From Bacteroidota bacterium (GTDB lineage: Bacteria > Bacteroidota > Bacteroidia > Bacteroidales > F082), in assembly GCA_023396415.1 (NCBI GenBank), contig JAEWWJ010000055.1, positions 1 to 36,668 on the forward strand: a DNA stretch of 36,668 nt. The letters run 5' to 3'. The notes beneath the pieces are model-generated. The model saw only the letters and a list, made by a program, of their open reading frames with translations, did not search any database and had not been told where the DNA came from. Shown here piece by piece: positions 17,020-25,277 of the stretch (positions are counted from its first letter, which is position 1; each line of letters begins with the position of its first letter). Both the position numbers and the translations under genes were made by a program.

Positions 17020-19458
17020 TTATTCAATCAGATAGGACTCGTTTTTAATTTGTACCAAAGTTTTAGCAAATAGCACCTTCACATTTCCAACAAGGTTCTT
17101 AATTTGCATATCCGACATGGTATTGCTTTCTGCTTCAAGCTGTTGTAGCATAACAGTAGCTTTTTTCATCTCAAATTGCGCGGCTGCCGATTTCATTGAA
17201 TGGGCTGTTTTCCGGAGAGTTTCGCGTTCATTGGCAATTTGAGCAGCAGTAAGTGTTTTCAACATTTGCTCGGAATAAGTGATAAACGAAAGCAGGATGT
17301 CTCTCAAATCGTCGGGTGAATCCCCTAAAGTATCTTTCAAAAGACTTAGGTTGTACAGTTGGGGTTCTTCTTGAGCTAACGCCCTATTTTCCATCCTCTT
17401 ACCTTCAATAATTTGATGAATGGAGTTGGCCAACTCCTCCGATTTTTGATATGATTTAAGAATTACACCATCCATCCCGGCCGCCATACAGGCCATCTTG
17501 GTTTGCGAAGTATCATCGCCACTGTAGGCAATAATGCAACTTTCCTGCGATTTTCCGCGCATAGCCATTGCAATATCAAAGCCGGTCATATCGGGCAAAT
17601 AAATGTCTAAAAGCACAAAATCGTAGGTATTTGAATCGAAAAATGCAAGTGCCGTTGTTCCATCGGGAGCCAGATCAAACTGGCATTGAGCATCTTTCAG
17701 GTAGCGCGAACTGAGCAACTGAAGCATCTTGTCGTCCTCTACCACCAAGGCTTTCATACCGGCAAGCGGAAATAAATTCACCGAAGAAACTTCTTGCAAT
17801 AACAATTCGGGCCGATTGAGTTTTTCAATAACAGTTTGAATCAGAAGTTTTTTGTCGTAAGGCTTAGGAACAAAGGCATCCATGCCGGCATCAATACATT
17901 CGGTGATGGTGGTTTCTTGCACCTCGCCCGAAACAGCAACAATTAAAGCCTTTGATTTGAGCTCGTTGCGTATTATTTCGACGGCACCAATCCCGTCGAG
18001 CTGCGGCATTCTGATGTCCATCAAAACGACTTGCGTGTCAGGATTTTCTTTCAAAAAACGGATGGCATCTAAGCCATTTTCGGCAAAATGAATGTCCCAG
18101 TTTTTGAGTATTTTTCCGCCCATCTCCCGTTGATAGATATCATCATCCACCAACAAAACCTTAATTGTTTTCGTAAGTGCTTCATTTACTGTAAACTGCA
18201 ATTGAACGGCATTACTGGAATGTTGCCAGTCTTTTTGAAAAGGAAGGTTAAAAACGATCGTGGTACCGCCTGTTTTTCGGCTTCTCAACGTGAGGCTGCC
18301 CCCCATTTCTTCCACAAAAACTTTTGCAATGCTCAAGCCCAATCCTAAGCCGCCATACTGACGGGTAATACCAGCATCTTCTTGTTGAAAAAAATCGGTA
18401 ATATGCTCAATTTGATCTTGTTGAATGCCTTTTCCCGTGTCGTTGACTTCAAACTGAATCACCACAAAATCAGTGGTTTCGGTAATGGACTTCGCAATCA
18501 CTTCAATTTCTCCTGTGGAGGTAAATTTAATAGCGTTGTCAATCAAATAAACGAAGATGTCGTTCAACTTCGACACATCACCTAAAAGCCATTGCGACAA
18601 ACTTTCATCTATGCGAAAATTCAATTTTAGTCGTTTTTTAATGGCAAGATGTTGCATTACTTGTTCCAAATTTTTGAGCAAAGCCAAAGGGTGAAAGGAA
18701 TTGCTGTTCAATGAATGTTGATGTAAGGCATGGCCTGTGAACTGAAACACTCGCTTAATGGTGTAATACAAGCTTGTGGCCGTGTCGTAAACAATTTCGA
18801 GATGTCCTTGCTGTTCATTGCTGAGTTTAGATTCCGACAGCATATCAAGATAACCAAGAATGATATTCAATGGGTTGCGCAATTCGTGGCTAAGTGTAGC
18901 CAAAATTTTATGTTGAAAAGTCTCACGAAGCAGCAAAGGTTTTAAGTTATCCTCATGGCTGCGTTGTTCGGCTATCTTTTCGATTTCGTTGAGCTGTTTT
19001 CTCAATTTGCTAAATATGGGCTGCAATTGCTGATAATCGTGTGCATCAAAAGAAGCGAAGGCGTTTTCGCTTTTATTGTTACTTGAAATCAGCTCTATAA
19101 AACAATGTTTATCAACGGATAGTAATATTTGTAGCTGTGAAGCAATAGCTTTTTTGCGGGGCCACTGCTTTAAATCGGGAGCTACAAGAAAACCAGTTGA
19201 TTGTAGGCTATCAACAAGACCAACACAATTAACAGTTTCATTATCAATACTTTTTTTTGGAAATTGTGCCAATAAAATAAACTTCTCAATAGGGGTTGCA
19301 GGCCCAATGTTGGTCTGCTTTTTTATCATCCAAAAATGGGCCTCGTCAGCAAGTCCATGCGCTACAATGGCTTGAAGAAAATGTACTGCACATCTTTCCG
19401 AACTTGTTTCAGGCCCAATGGCCATAGCGAGATGATAACGGACAGAGGTTGAAATCAT
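17020..19458 (-). CDS. Cytosolic hybrid histidine kinase (GAF-like, HisKA, HATPase, two receivers, HPt)
   Basis: An 812-residue phosphorelay protein without a visible transmembrane helix. Order: a divergent GAF-like sensor region (about 1-165), HisKA with H191 in LSHELRNPLNII, HATPase with IDNAIKF (N308), DTGKG and GGLGLGLSIAK, receiver 1 (about 432-545; D481 in LMDIRMP, K532 in VPKPY), receiver 2 (about 568-685; D618 in LLDIYLP, K668), and a C-terminal HPt with H753 in TAHSMKSAA. All phosphoacceptors of a four-step relay plus an extra receiver are present. Receiver 2 has K-S in place of the usual K-P pair. No output regulator is fused or adjacent in the same operon, so the final target is unknown; the neighbouring LytTR protein is one candidate. 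Confidence 0.92.
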   Translation of the reverse strand: MISTSVRYHLAMAIGPETSSERCAVHFLQAIVAHGLADEAHFWMIKKQTNIGPATPIEKFILLAQFPKKSIDNETVNCVGLVDSLQSTGFLVAPDLKQWPRKKAIASQLQILLSVDKHCFIELISSNNKSENAFASFDAHDYQQLQPIFSKLRKQLNEIEKIAEQRSHEDNLKPLLLRETFQHKILATLSHELRNPLNIILGYLDMLSESKLSNEQQGHLEIVYDTATSLYYTIKRVFQFTGHALHQHSLNSNSFHPLALLKNLEQVMQHLAIKKRLKLNFRIDESLSQWLLGDVSKLNDIFVYLIDNAIKFTSTGEIEVIAKSITETTDFVVIQFEVNDTGKGIQQDQIEHITDFFQQEDAGITRQYGGLGLGLSIAKVFVEEMGGSLTLRSRKTGGTTIVFNLPFQKDWQHSSNAVQLQFTVNEALTKTIKVLLVDDDIYQREMGGKILKNWDIHFAENGLDAIRFLKENPDTQVVLMDIRMPQLDGIGAVEIIRNELKSKALIVAVSGEVQETTITECIDAGMDAFVPKPYDKKLLIQTVIEKLNRPELLLQEVSSVNLFPLAGMKALVVEDDKMLQLLSSRYLKDAQCQFDLAPDGTTALAFFDSNTYDFVLLDIYLPDMTGFDIAMAMRGKSQESCIIAYSGDDTSQTKMACMAAGMDGVILKSYQKSEELANSIHQIIEGKRMENRALAQEEPQLYNLSLLKDTLGDSPDDLRDILLSFITYSEQMLKTLTAAQIANERETLRKTAHSMKSAAAQFEMKKATVMLQQLEAESNTMSDMQIKNLVGNVKVLFAKTLVQIKNESYLIE

Positions 19459-19610
19459 GGATTGGTTGTGATTTTTGAATATAAACAGCCATGCAAAAAA
19501 TACCGATTTAGTGTTGAAAAAGCAATGTTAAATACTGTATATAAATACTTTACAACATCTTCTATGGAATTTTTGATCGAAATATCTCTTAGTGAATCAA
19601 AAAACCTAAA

Positions 19611-19653
19611 AAAATCAATACCTCGGCATAAGCTTCCCAAAAGTATTGATTTT
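19611..19653. repeat. Perfect 11-bp inverted repeat upstream of parE
   Basis: AAAATCAATAC (19611-19621) and GTATTGATTTT (19643-19653) are exact reverse complements separated by 21 nt. The stem has few G:C pairs, so it would be a weak terminator. It may instead be an operator or a structured leader element in the divergent promoter region. Confidence 0.6.
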
Positions 19654-19797
19654 CCTTTAATTGGAAATCAAATAATGAAAAATATTACGGAAAAATGTTA
19701 TTTTTTTGGTGATTTATGAAGGGATTACCACCACTCAAAAGCATGGCATTGTACAAAGCTTTCGTTTTTCAACCTTCCGCTGTTGCATTTTTAAAGC

Positions 19798-19805
19798 TAT
19801 TTTTG
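19798..19805 (+). promoter_or_regulatory. Putative -7 element for parE
   Basis: TATTTTTG matches TAnnTTTG exactly and lies 14 nt before the chosen ATG at 19820, predicting a leader of roughly 10 nt. It supports starting ParE at 19820 rather than at an upstream in-frame codon, which would place the promoter inside the gene. Confidence 0.45.
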
Positions 19806-19819
19806 CAGAAATATTTTTT

Positions 19820-21691
19820 ATGTCAGAGAATTACAACGACAATAGCATACGAACGCTGGATTGGAAAGAACACATCAGGCTACGTCCGGGGATGTACATC
19901 GGCAAGCTTGGTGATGGCAATTCCCATGATGACGGAATCTATGTGTTACTAAAAGAGGTGATAGACAATAGCATTGATGAGTTTGTGATGGGCAATGGGA
20001 GAACCATTGAAGTCGCCATTGACGAAGCAAAAGTCACCATTCGGGATTATGGACGCGGAATGCCCCTTGGGAAAGTGATTGATTGTGTGAGCCGCATCAA
20101 TACAGGTGCCAAATACGATTCTATTGCTTTTAAAAAGTCTGTTGGTTTAAATGGGGTAGGTTCAAAAGCAGTGAATGCCCTTTCGAGTTATTTTAAGGCA
20201 CAATCCATACGCGAAGGGCAAACAAAAATCGTTGAATATCAGCAAGGTATATTAACTTATGATGCACCCATCGTTCCTAACGACGACAAACAAGGTACCA
20301 CAATCAGTTTTATTCCCGATGAGGCGATTTTTGGAAAATACCGCTACATACATGAATATGTCGAAGAAATGTTGTGGAACTACGTGTTTTTGAACAACGG
20401 CTTGACCATCATTTTTAATGGACAGAAGTTTTTTGCCAAAAATGGACTGCTCGATTTGTTAGAGCGCAACATGGCCGGAGCTGAAACCATGATGTATCCT
20501 ATCATTCACATCAAAGAGGATGATTTTGAATGTGCCTTTACCCACAGCAACAATACCTATAACGAAGAATATTACAGCTTTGTAAACGGACAGCATACCA
20601 CCCAAGGTGGAACGCACCAAAATGCTTTCCGTGAGGCCATTGTAAAAACTATTCGGGAATTTTACAACAAAGATTACGACACTGCCGACATCCGCAATTC
20701 GCTGGTGGCTGCTATCAGTATTAAGGTGCAAGAGCCTGTTTTCGAATCGCAAACCAAAACCAAGTTGGGATCGTTAACGATGGAAGCCAACGGACGTAGC
20801 ATCCGTAATTTTATTGGCGACATCATTAAAAAGCACTTAGACAATTACTTACACATCAATCCTGAAACGGCAGACGCTTTGCATCGGAAAATTATGCAAA
20901 GCGAGAAAGAGCGTAAGGACATGGCCAACATCAAAAAGTTAGCCCGAGAAAGTGTAAAAAAGGTGAGCTTGCACAACAAAAAACTACGCGATTGCCGCAT
21001 CCATTTTAACACCAACCACGAAAAACGACTTGAAACCACTCTTTTTATCACGGAGGGTGACTCGGCTTCGGGAAGCATCACCAAAAGCCGCGATGTGCAA
21101 ACGCAAGCCGTGTTTAGCTTGAAAGGTAAACCACTGAACAGCTACGGTTTAACAAAAAAAATTGTTTATGAAAATGAAGAATTCAACCTTTTACAGGCTG
21201 CCTTTAACATTGATGATTCGATAGAAAACCTGCGCTACAACAACATAGTGATTGCCACCGATGCCGATGTGGATGGGATGCACATCCGTTTGCTGTTGCT
21301 TACCTTTTTTCTTCAATTTTATCCTGATTTGGTGCGAAGCGGTCATGTTTACATCCTGCAAACCCCACTTTTCAGGGTGCGCAACAAAAAAGAAACCATC
21401 TATTGCTATTCCGACGAAGAACGTATTGCAGCCCTCAAAAAGTTGGGCGCCAATCCTGAAATCACGCGTTTTAAAGGATTGGGAGAAATTTCGCCCGATG
21501 AGTTTAAGTTTTTTATTGGCCCCACCATGCGTTTAGATCCGGTGATTTTACGTCGTGATTTGTCAATTCCGGAAATATTAGATTATTATATGGGCAAAAA
21601 CACGCCTGAACGTCAGCGTTTTATCATCAAAAACCTGCGTCTTGAGGAAGATCTCACCGAAGAAAAGATTGAAAATCCACAGACTGCATAA
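19820..21691 (+). CDS. parE: DNA topoisomerase IV subunit B (ParE)
   Basis: The 623-residue ATPase/TOPRIM subunit of a type IIA topoisomerase, which with ParC decatenates and relaxes DNA. Visible: GHKL ATPase motifs KEVIDNSIDE (general base E46, Mg-binding N50) and DYGRGMP, the GLNGVGSKAVNAL segment, then TOPRIM motifs EGDSASGS and DADVDGMHIR, and the C-terminal FKGLGEI. The opening RTLDWKEHIRLRPGMYIGKL matches the Bacteroidota ParE form more closely than GyrB, and the protein lacks a GyrB-type insertion. ATG at 19820 gives the normal family N terminus; the frame is open for 38 more codons upstream. A parC partner often follows parE, but here the next gene is a convergent GH92, so parC must be elsewhere. 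Confidence 0.9.
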   Translation: MSENYNDNSIRTLDWKEHIRLRPGMYIGKLGDGNSHDDGIYVLLKEVIDNSIDEFVMGNGRTIEVAIDEAKVTIRDYGRGMPLGKVIDCVSRINTGAKYDSIAFKKSVGLNGVGSKAVNALSSYFKAQSIREGQTKIVEYQQGILTYDAPIVPNDDKQGTTISFIPDEAIFGKYRYIHEYVEEMLWNYVFLNNGLTIIFNGQKFFAKNGLLDLLERNMAGAETMMYPIIHIKEDDFECAFTHSNNTYNEEYYSFVNGQHTTQGGTHQNAFREAIVKTIREFYNKDYDTADIRNSLVAAISIKVQEPVFESQTKTKLGSLTMEANGRSIRNFIGDIIKKHLDNYLHINPETADALHRKIMQSEKERKDMANIKKLARESVKKVSLHNKKLRDCRIHFNTNHEKRLETTLFITEGDSASGSITKSRDVQTQAVFSLKGKPLNSYGLTKKIVYENEEFNLLQAAFNIDDSIENLRYNNIVIATDADVDGMHIRLLLLTFFLQFYPDLVRSGHVYILQTPLFRVRNKKETIYCYSDEERIAALKKLGANPEITRFKGLGEISPDEFKFFIGPTMRLDPVILRRDLSIPEILDYYMGKNTPERQRFIIKNLRLEEDLTEEKIENPQTA

Positions 21692-21695
21692 CAAC

Positions 21696-21732
21696 AAAGC
21701 CGATTCAGATTTTATTGCTTTGGAAGGCTTTT
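21696..21732 (+). terminator. Weak possible terminator after parE
   Basis: AAAGCC (21696-21701) can pair with GGCTTT (21726-21731), and is followed by T then AAAAT. The loop is 24 nt and the stem only 6 bp, so support is weak. The same AAAGCCGA can also pair with TCGGCTTT at 21758-21765, inside the end of the GH92 gene. Confidence 0.25.
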
Positions 21733-21749
21733 AAAATCAATCCGAAATG

Positions 21750-24086
21750 CTAAATTGTCGGCTTTATCTGTGTCATATAGAAAATGATTTCACCGCCCTT
21801 TTGAATGATGTCATGCGAAAGTGAAGGGGTTTTGAGTGCTGTACCATTCAGAATTGTTTTTTCAACGTACACATTTTCAGCTGATTGATTGACGGTTTTC
21901 ACTACCCACTGTTTTCCATTCCCAAGTTGAATTGTAGCTTGTTGAACCGAAGGGCTGCCTAAGGCGTAATCCGTAGAGCCAGGCAAAACAGGGTAAAAAC
22001 CCAAGGCGCTGAACACGTACCAAGCGCTCATTTGTCCGGCATCGTCATTGCCACAAAGACCATCCTCCTTGTCGCTATACATGGTGGCAAGAATCATCCG
22101 TACCCTTTCCTGTGTTTTCCAACGGTCGTTCGTCCAGTTGTAAAGGTAAGGAATATGATGGCCGGGTTCGTTGCCGTGGACGTAGTTTCCGATGATGCCA
22201 TCGCGGGTAATATCTTCATTTTTAACAATATACTTATCTTCAATCGGAGTGTTGAAAATCATATCAAGGTGATTCGAAAACCATTCTTTACCTCCCATCA
22301 TAGCAATCATCGTGTCAATCTGATGCGGCACATACAACCCATAATTCAGGGCATTGCCTTCGATAAAGCCTTGTCCGTGGGTATCAAAAGGGTCGAAATT
22401 TTTCTTCCAGCTGCCATCGCTGAGGCGCGGCTGCATATAGGTTGAAGTTGCATTATAAACATTTCGATAAAATTCTGAACGCGCCATAAATTGCTTGTAA
22501 ACCTCCATTCGTCCCGCCTTTTGGGCAATTTGAGCGATGCACCAATCATTGTAGGCGTACTCCAAGGTTTTTGAAACCGCGTTGGAGCTTTTGTCTTCCG
22601 GCACAAAACCCATTTCAATATAATTGCCCAAACCGTCGAAATAACTCACTTCCGCAGTGTGAACGCAGGCATCGAGGATACGGTTCAAATCGGCGTTGGT
22701 AGTGCCTTTTACCACTGCATCGGCCAAAACCGAAACAGAGTGATAGCCGATCATACACCAATTTTCGTTGGCGTAATGGCTCCAAATGGGCAACATTTTA
22801 TGTACACTTTGATCGTGATGGGCCAACATAGAATGAACCATATCGTTGTTTCGCTGCGGATGCAAGAGATTCAGCAGTGGATGCAAGGCTCGGTAAGTGT
22901 CCCACAACGAAAATATGGTGTAGTTGGTAAAACCCTCGGAGCGATGATTGTTTTGATCCAAACCTCGATAAGATTTGTCAGTATCTTCATACATAATCGG
23001 ACTTAACATGGTATGGTAGAGGGCAGTATAAAAAGTAGTTTTGTCGGCAGGAGTAGTTGTTTCTACCTTTATTTTGCTCAGCTCGACATTCCATTTTTGC
23101 TGTGCAAGATGTTGAACTCCTTCAAAATCCCAGTTTGGCGCCTCGGCCGTCATATTGTTCAACGCATTTTGCGTACTCACCGGCGATAGGGCTACTTTCA
23201 GCATAAGAGGCTCGTTTTGAATCGTATGGAAGTTAAAATAAGCCCTCATCTCTTTTCCGGCCATCTCAGGAAAATTTTCAGACTCGTTAAATTTTCGATA
23301 AAAACCTTTGTAAGGAGTTTCATCAGCTCGGTATCGGCCATACGCCTTGATGGGCTGCGAGAACCTCATGGCAAAATAAACCGTGCGTGTGCGCGCCCAG
23401 CCGGTAGTTTGTCGGTAGCCTGTTACTGTAGAATCATTTTCAACACGCAAAAAGGTCCAAACATTTTTTCCGTCATAGTCATAGATATTGGCCATCAAAT
23501 CGAGGACAAGATGGGCTTGATCTGTTTCGGGAAAAGTATAACGATGAAATCCTACTCGCTCTGTGGCTGTCATTTCTGCTTTGATGTCACTTTTTTTCAG
23601 CTTCACGCTGTAAAAACCAGGAGAGGCTTTTTCTTGATCGTGACTGAAAATATCAGAAAAACCCTTCGCACTTTTGAGTATAGAGTTTTCACTATTAATG
23701 GGCTCAACAACCGGAAGAATCAAAATATCGCCGAGATCGGAATGGCCGGTGCCGCTGAAATGGGTGTGGCTGAAACCAAATATTGTGGTGTCATCAAACT
23801 GATAACCACTGCAATAACGATAAGCTTCAGCATTGTAAGAGCCGTCAGCAGTAAACATTTTAAGCTTGTTCGTTTCCGGACTGAGTTGCACCATCCCAAA
23901 GGGAACAGCAGCTCCGGGAAAGGTGTGTCCCATATTTTTTGTTCCAATCATGGGATTCACATAGACGGTGTAATTAATCGTATCAAATTCATATTCAGAA
24001 TTTTGTGCAGATTCAGGTGAATGAGTAGATAGATTGCAGGCCGTGAGCCCGACCAAACACATCAATGCCAAAGTAAAGTTTTTCAT
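21750..24086 (-). CDS. GH92-family alpha-mannosidase lipoprotein
   Basis: A 778-residue glycoside hydrolase of family 92, Ca2+-dependent exo-alpha-mannosidases that act mostly on 1,2-, 1,3- or 1,4-linked mannose in N-glycans and mannans. Typical blocks: GTKNMGHTFPGAAVPFGMVQ near the mature N terminus, FSHTHFSGTG, SLWDTYRALHPL, and near the end GNDDAGQMSAWYVFSALGFY. The signal peptide MKNFTLALMCLVGLTAC gives a lipidated Cys17. ATG at 24086 is chosen because it begins this signal; the frame is open to 24203, but a -7 element at 24118-24125 would then fall inside the gene. No SusC/SusD pair or other glycosidase is adjacent. The linkage specificity is not predictable here. Confidence 0.93.
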   Translation of the reverse strand: MKNFTLALMCLVGLTACNLSTHSPESAQNSEYEFDTINYTVYVNPMIGTKNMGHTFPGAAVPFGMVQLSPETNKLKMFTADGSYNAEAYRYCSGYQFDDTTIFGFSHTHFSGTGHSDLGDILILPVVEPINSENSILKSAKGFSDIFSHDQEKASPGFYSVKLKKSDIKAEMTATERVGFHRYTFPETDQAHLVLDLMANIYDYDGKNVWTFLRVENDSTVTGYRQTTGWARTRTVYFAMRFSQPIKAYGRYRADETPYKGFYRKFNESENFPEMAGKEMRAYFNFHTIQNEPLMLKVALSPVSTQNALNNMTAEAPNWDFEGVQHLAQQKWNVELSKIKVETTTPADKTTFYTALYHTMLSPIMYEDTDKSYRGLDQNNHRSEGFTNYTIFSLWDTYRALHPLLNLLHPQRNNDMVHSMLAHHDQSVHKMLPIWSHYANENWCMIGYHSVSVLADAVVKGTTNADLNRILDACVHTAEVSYFDGLGNYIEMGFVPEDKSSNAVSKTLEYAYNDWCIAQIAQKAGRMEVYKQFMARSEFYRNVYNATSTYMQPRLSDGSWKKNFDPFDTHGQGFIEGNALNYGLYVPHQIDTMIAMMGGKEWFSNHLDMIFNTPIEDKYIVKNEDITRDGIIGNYVHGNEPGHHIPYLYNWTNDRWKTQERVRMILATMYSDKEDGLCGNDDAGQMSAWYVFSALGFYPVLPGSTDYALGSPSVQQATIQLGNGKQWVVKTVNQSAENVYVEKTILNGTALKTPSLSHDIIQKGGEIIFYMTQIKPTI

Positions 24087-24117
24087 AACGAAATGGTTTT
24101 GTTTAAAACAAGAGAAG

Positions 24118-24125
24118 CAAAGGTA
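24118..24125 (-). promoter_or_regulatory. Putative -7 element for the GH92 gene
   Basis: The minus strand reads TACCTTTG, an exact TAnnTTTG match, 32 nt before the ATG at 24086, giving a leader of about 27 nt. It helps decide the start codon. Confidence 0.45.
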
Positions 24126-24329
24126 AGCGGAGAATCGTTTGATTAGATGGGAGATTTTTTGATGGTTGATGAGAAGGTGTCGCTCAATCGTGTAAGAAAG
24201 CACTGATGCTCATTCAATCTCATCATTTTTTCACTTTTTAATACATTACTTTTCACTAACTTCGCCAGCATTGCAACAATCGCCAATACCTGACTCATAT
24301 GGTTAAAATTTGAACGTAATCCCTTAATT

Positions 24330-25232
24330 ATGAAGCAATTATTTTATAAGCTCATCTACCAACCTCAAGTCAATTTTCTGTTACGGAACATCAACAAAAG
24401 CTTGCTTCCTATTATGCCCATCAAGGTAAAGCTTCCCCCGTCGGGAAAAATGGTGATGTACGATTCAAAAAATCAAAAAATCAAGCTTTATACCAACCAA
24501 ACCAACTACCTCACGCATTTGCTGTATTGGGAAGGCGGTGCCATGAATTTTGAATATACTTCCATTTTTTTGGCATTGATACGACGGATGCAATGTTTTT
24601 ACGACATCGGTGCCAACATTGGTTATTATTCACTTCTCGCTGCCGCGGAAAACAAAGACATTCATGTTGTTGGTTTTGAACCGGCTACAGGTCCATTGTA
24701 TTACTTCAAAAAAAATGTTCAAGCCAACCGTTTTAAAAATATTCAAATAGAGTCGGTAGCTTTGGCTGAACGCGAAGGAGAGCTCGTTTTTTACGAAATC
24801 AAAAACAAAAAATACACCTATCTTGAACACAACCTTGCCGGTGAAAGCAACGCGGGAAGCAAAACGAAGGGCAAAAACTTTGTGAAAGTTAATGTGAAAG
24901 CCACCACCCTCGATCGTTTTGCGAAAAAAAACAACCATGCAATTGACTTGATAAAAATGGATACCGAAGGTACCGAACATCTTATTCTACAGCAGGGTAG
25001 CGAGGTTTTAGAACACTACAAACCCATCGTGATTTGCGAAACACTTTTCTACGCCATTGAACCCGAACTGGAAAAAGTGATGAAAGTCCATAATTATCTG
25101 TTTTTCAATCATGTGGCCGACGGGCTGCAACAAGTAGATACCATCATCCGCAATCAAGACAACGGTGTGCGCAATTGCTTTTTCGTTCATCCAAGCAAAC
25201 TCACACTCATTCAGGATTTTATCATAAAATAA
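24330..25232 (+). CDS. FkbM-family SAM-dependent methyltransferase
   Basis: A 300-residue methyltransferase of the FkbM type, a family that O-methylates sugars, polyketides and other small molecules. The SAM-binding motif I is YDIGANIGYY (residues 91-100), motif II ends in GFEPAT with E117, and the family's IKMDTEGTEHLIL and PIVICE blocks follow. The N-terminal 80 residues precede the Rossmann core, as in many FkbM proteins. No sugar or lipid biosynthesis cluster adjoins it, so the acceptor is unknown. A near-consensus -7 element (TAACTTCG, one mismatch) is at 24257-24264. The M16 peptidase gene follows 45 nt downstream and may be co-transcribed. Confidence 0.88.
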   Translation: MKQLFYKLIYQPQVNFLLRNINKSLLPIMPIKVKLPPSGKMVMYDSKNQKIKLYTNQTNYLTHLLYWEGGAMNFEYTSIFLALIRRMQCFYDIGANIGYYSLLAAAENKDIHVVGFEPATGPLYYFKKNVQANRFKNIQIESVALAEREGELVFYEIKNKKYTYLEHNLAGESNAGSKTKGKNFVKVNVKATTLDRFAKKNNHAIDLIKMDTEGTEHLILQQGSEVLEHYKPIVICETLFYAIEPELEKVMKVHNYLFFNHVADGLQQVDTIIRNQDNGVRNCFFVHPSKLTLIQDFIIK

Positions 25233-25277
25233 CACTATCATTTGTCATTTTTTTATTCACCAACAAAACAAACCCTT

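Larger units (their letters stand above)
19459..19819. other. Divergent intergenic region between the hybrid kinase and parE
   Basis: A 361-nt AT-rich gap. It contains a perfect 11-bp inverted repeat (19611-19653) and a -7 element for parE (19798-19805). An open frame of 85 codons crosses it on the plus strand, but its composition is that of translated AT-rich spacer and I do not call it a gene. No tRNA or known riboswitch seen. Confidence 0.55.

Noticed and set aside
19462..19719. Plus-strand open frame of 85 codons between the hybrid kinase gene and parE
   Set aside because: Composition is that of AT-rich spacer, it crosses the inverted repeat, and there is no signal peptide or domain.
19820..21691. 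Calling the topoisomerase subunit GyrB
   Set aside because: The RTLDWKEHIRLRPGMYIG opening, the length of 623 residues and the lack of a GyrB-type insertion fit Bacteroidota ParE better.
24087..24203. Longer GH92 start at 24203 adding 39 residues
   Set aside because: The added part has no signal peptide and would bury the real lipobox signal and the -7 element at 24118-24125 inside the gene.
24164..24230. TGATGAGA / TCTCATCA inverted repeat upstream of the FkbM gene
   Set aside because: Only 8 bp with a loop of more than 40 nt; likely chance in repetitive AT-rich spacer.
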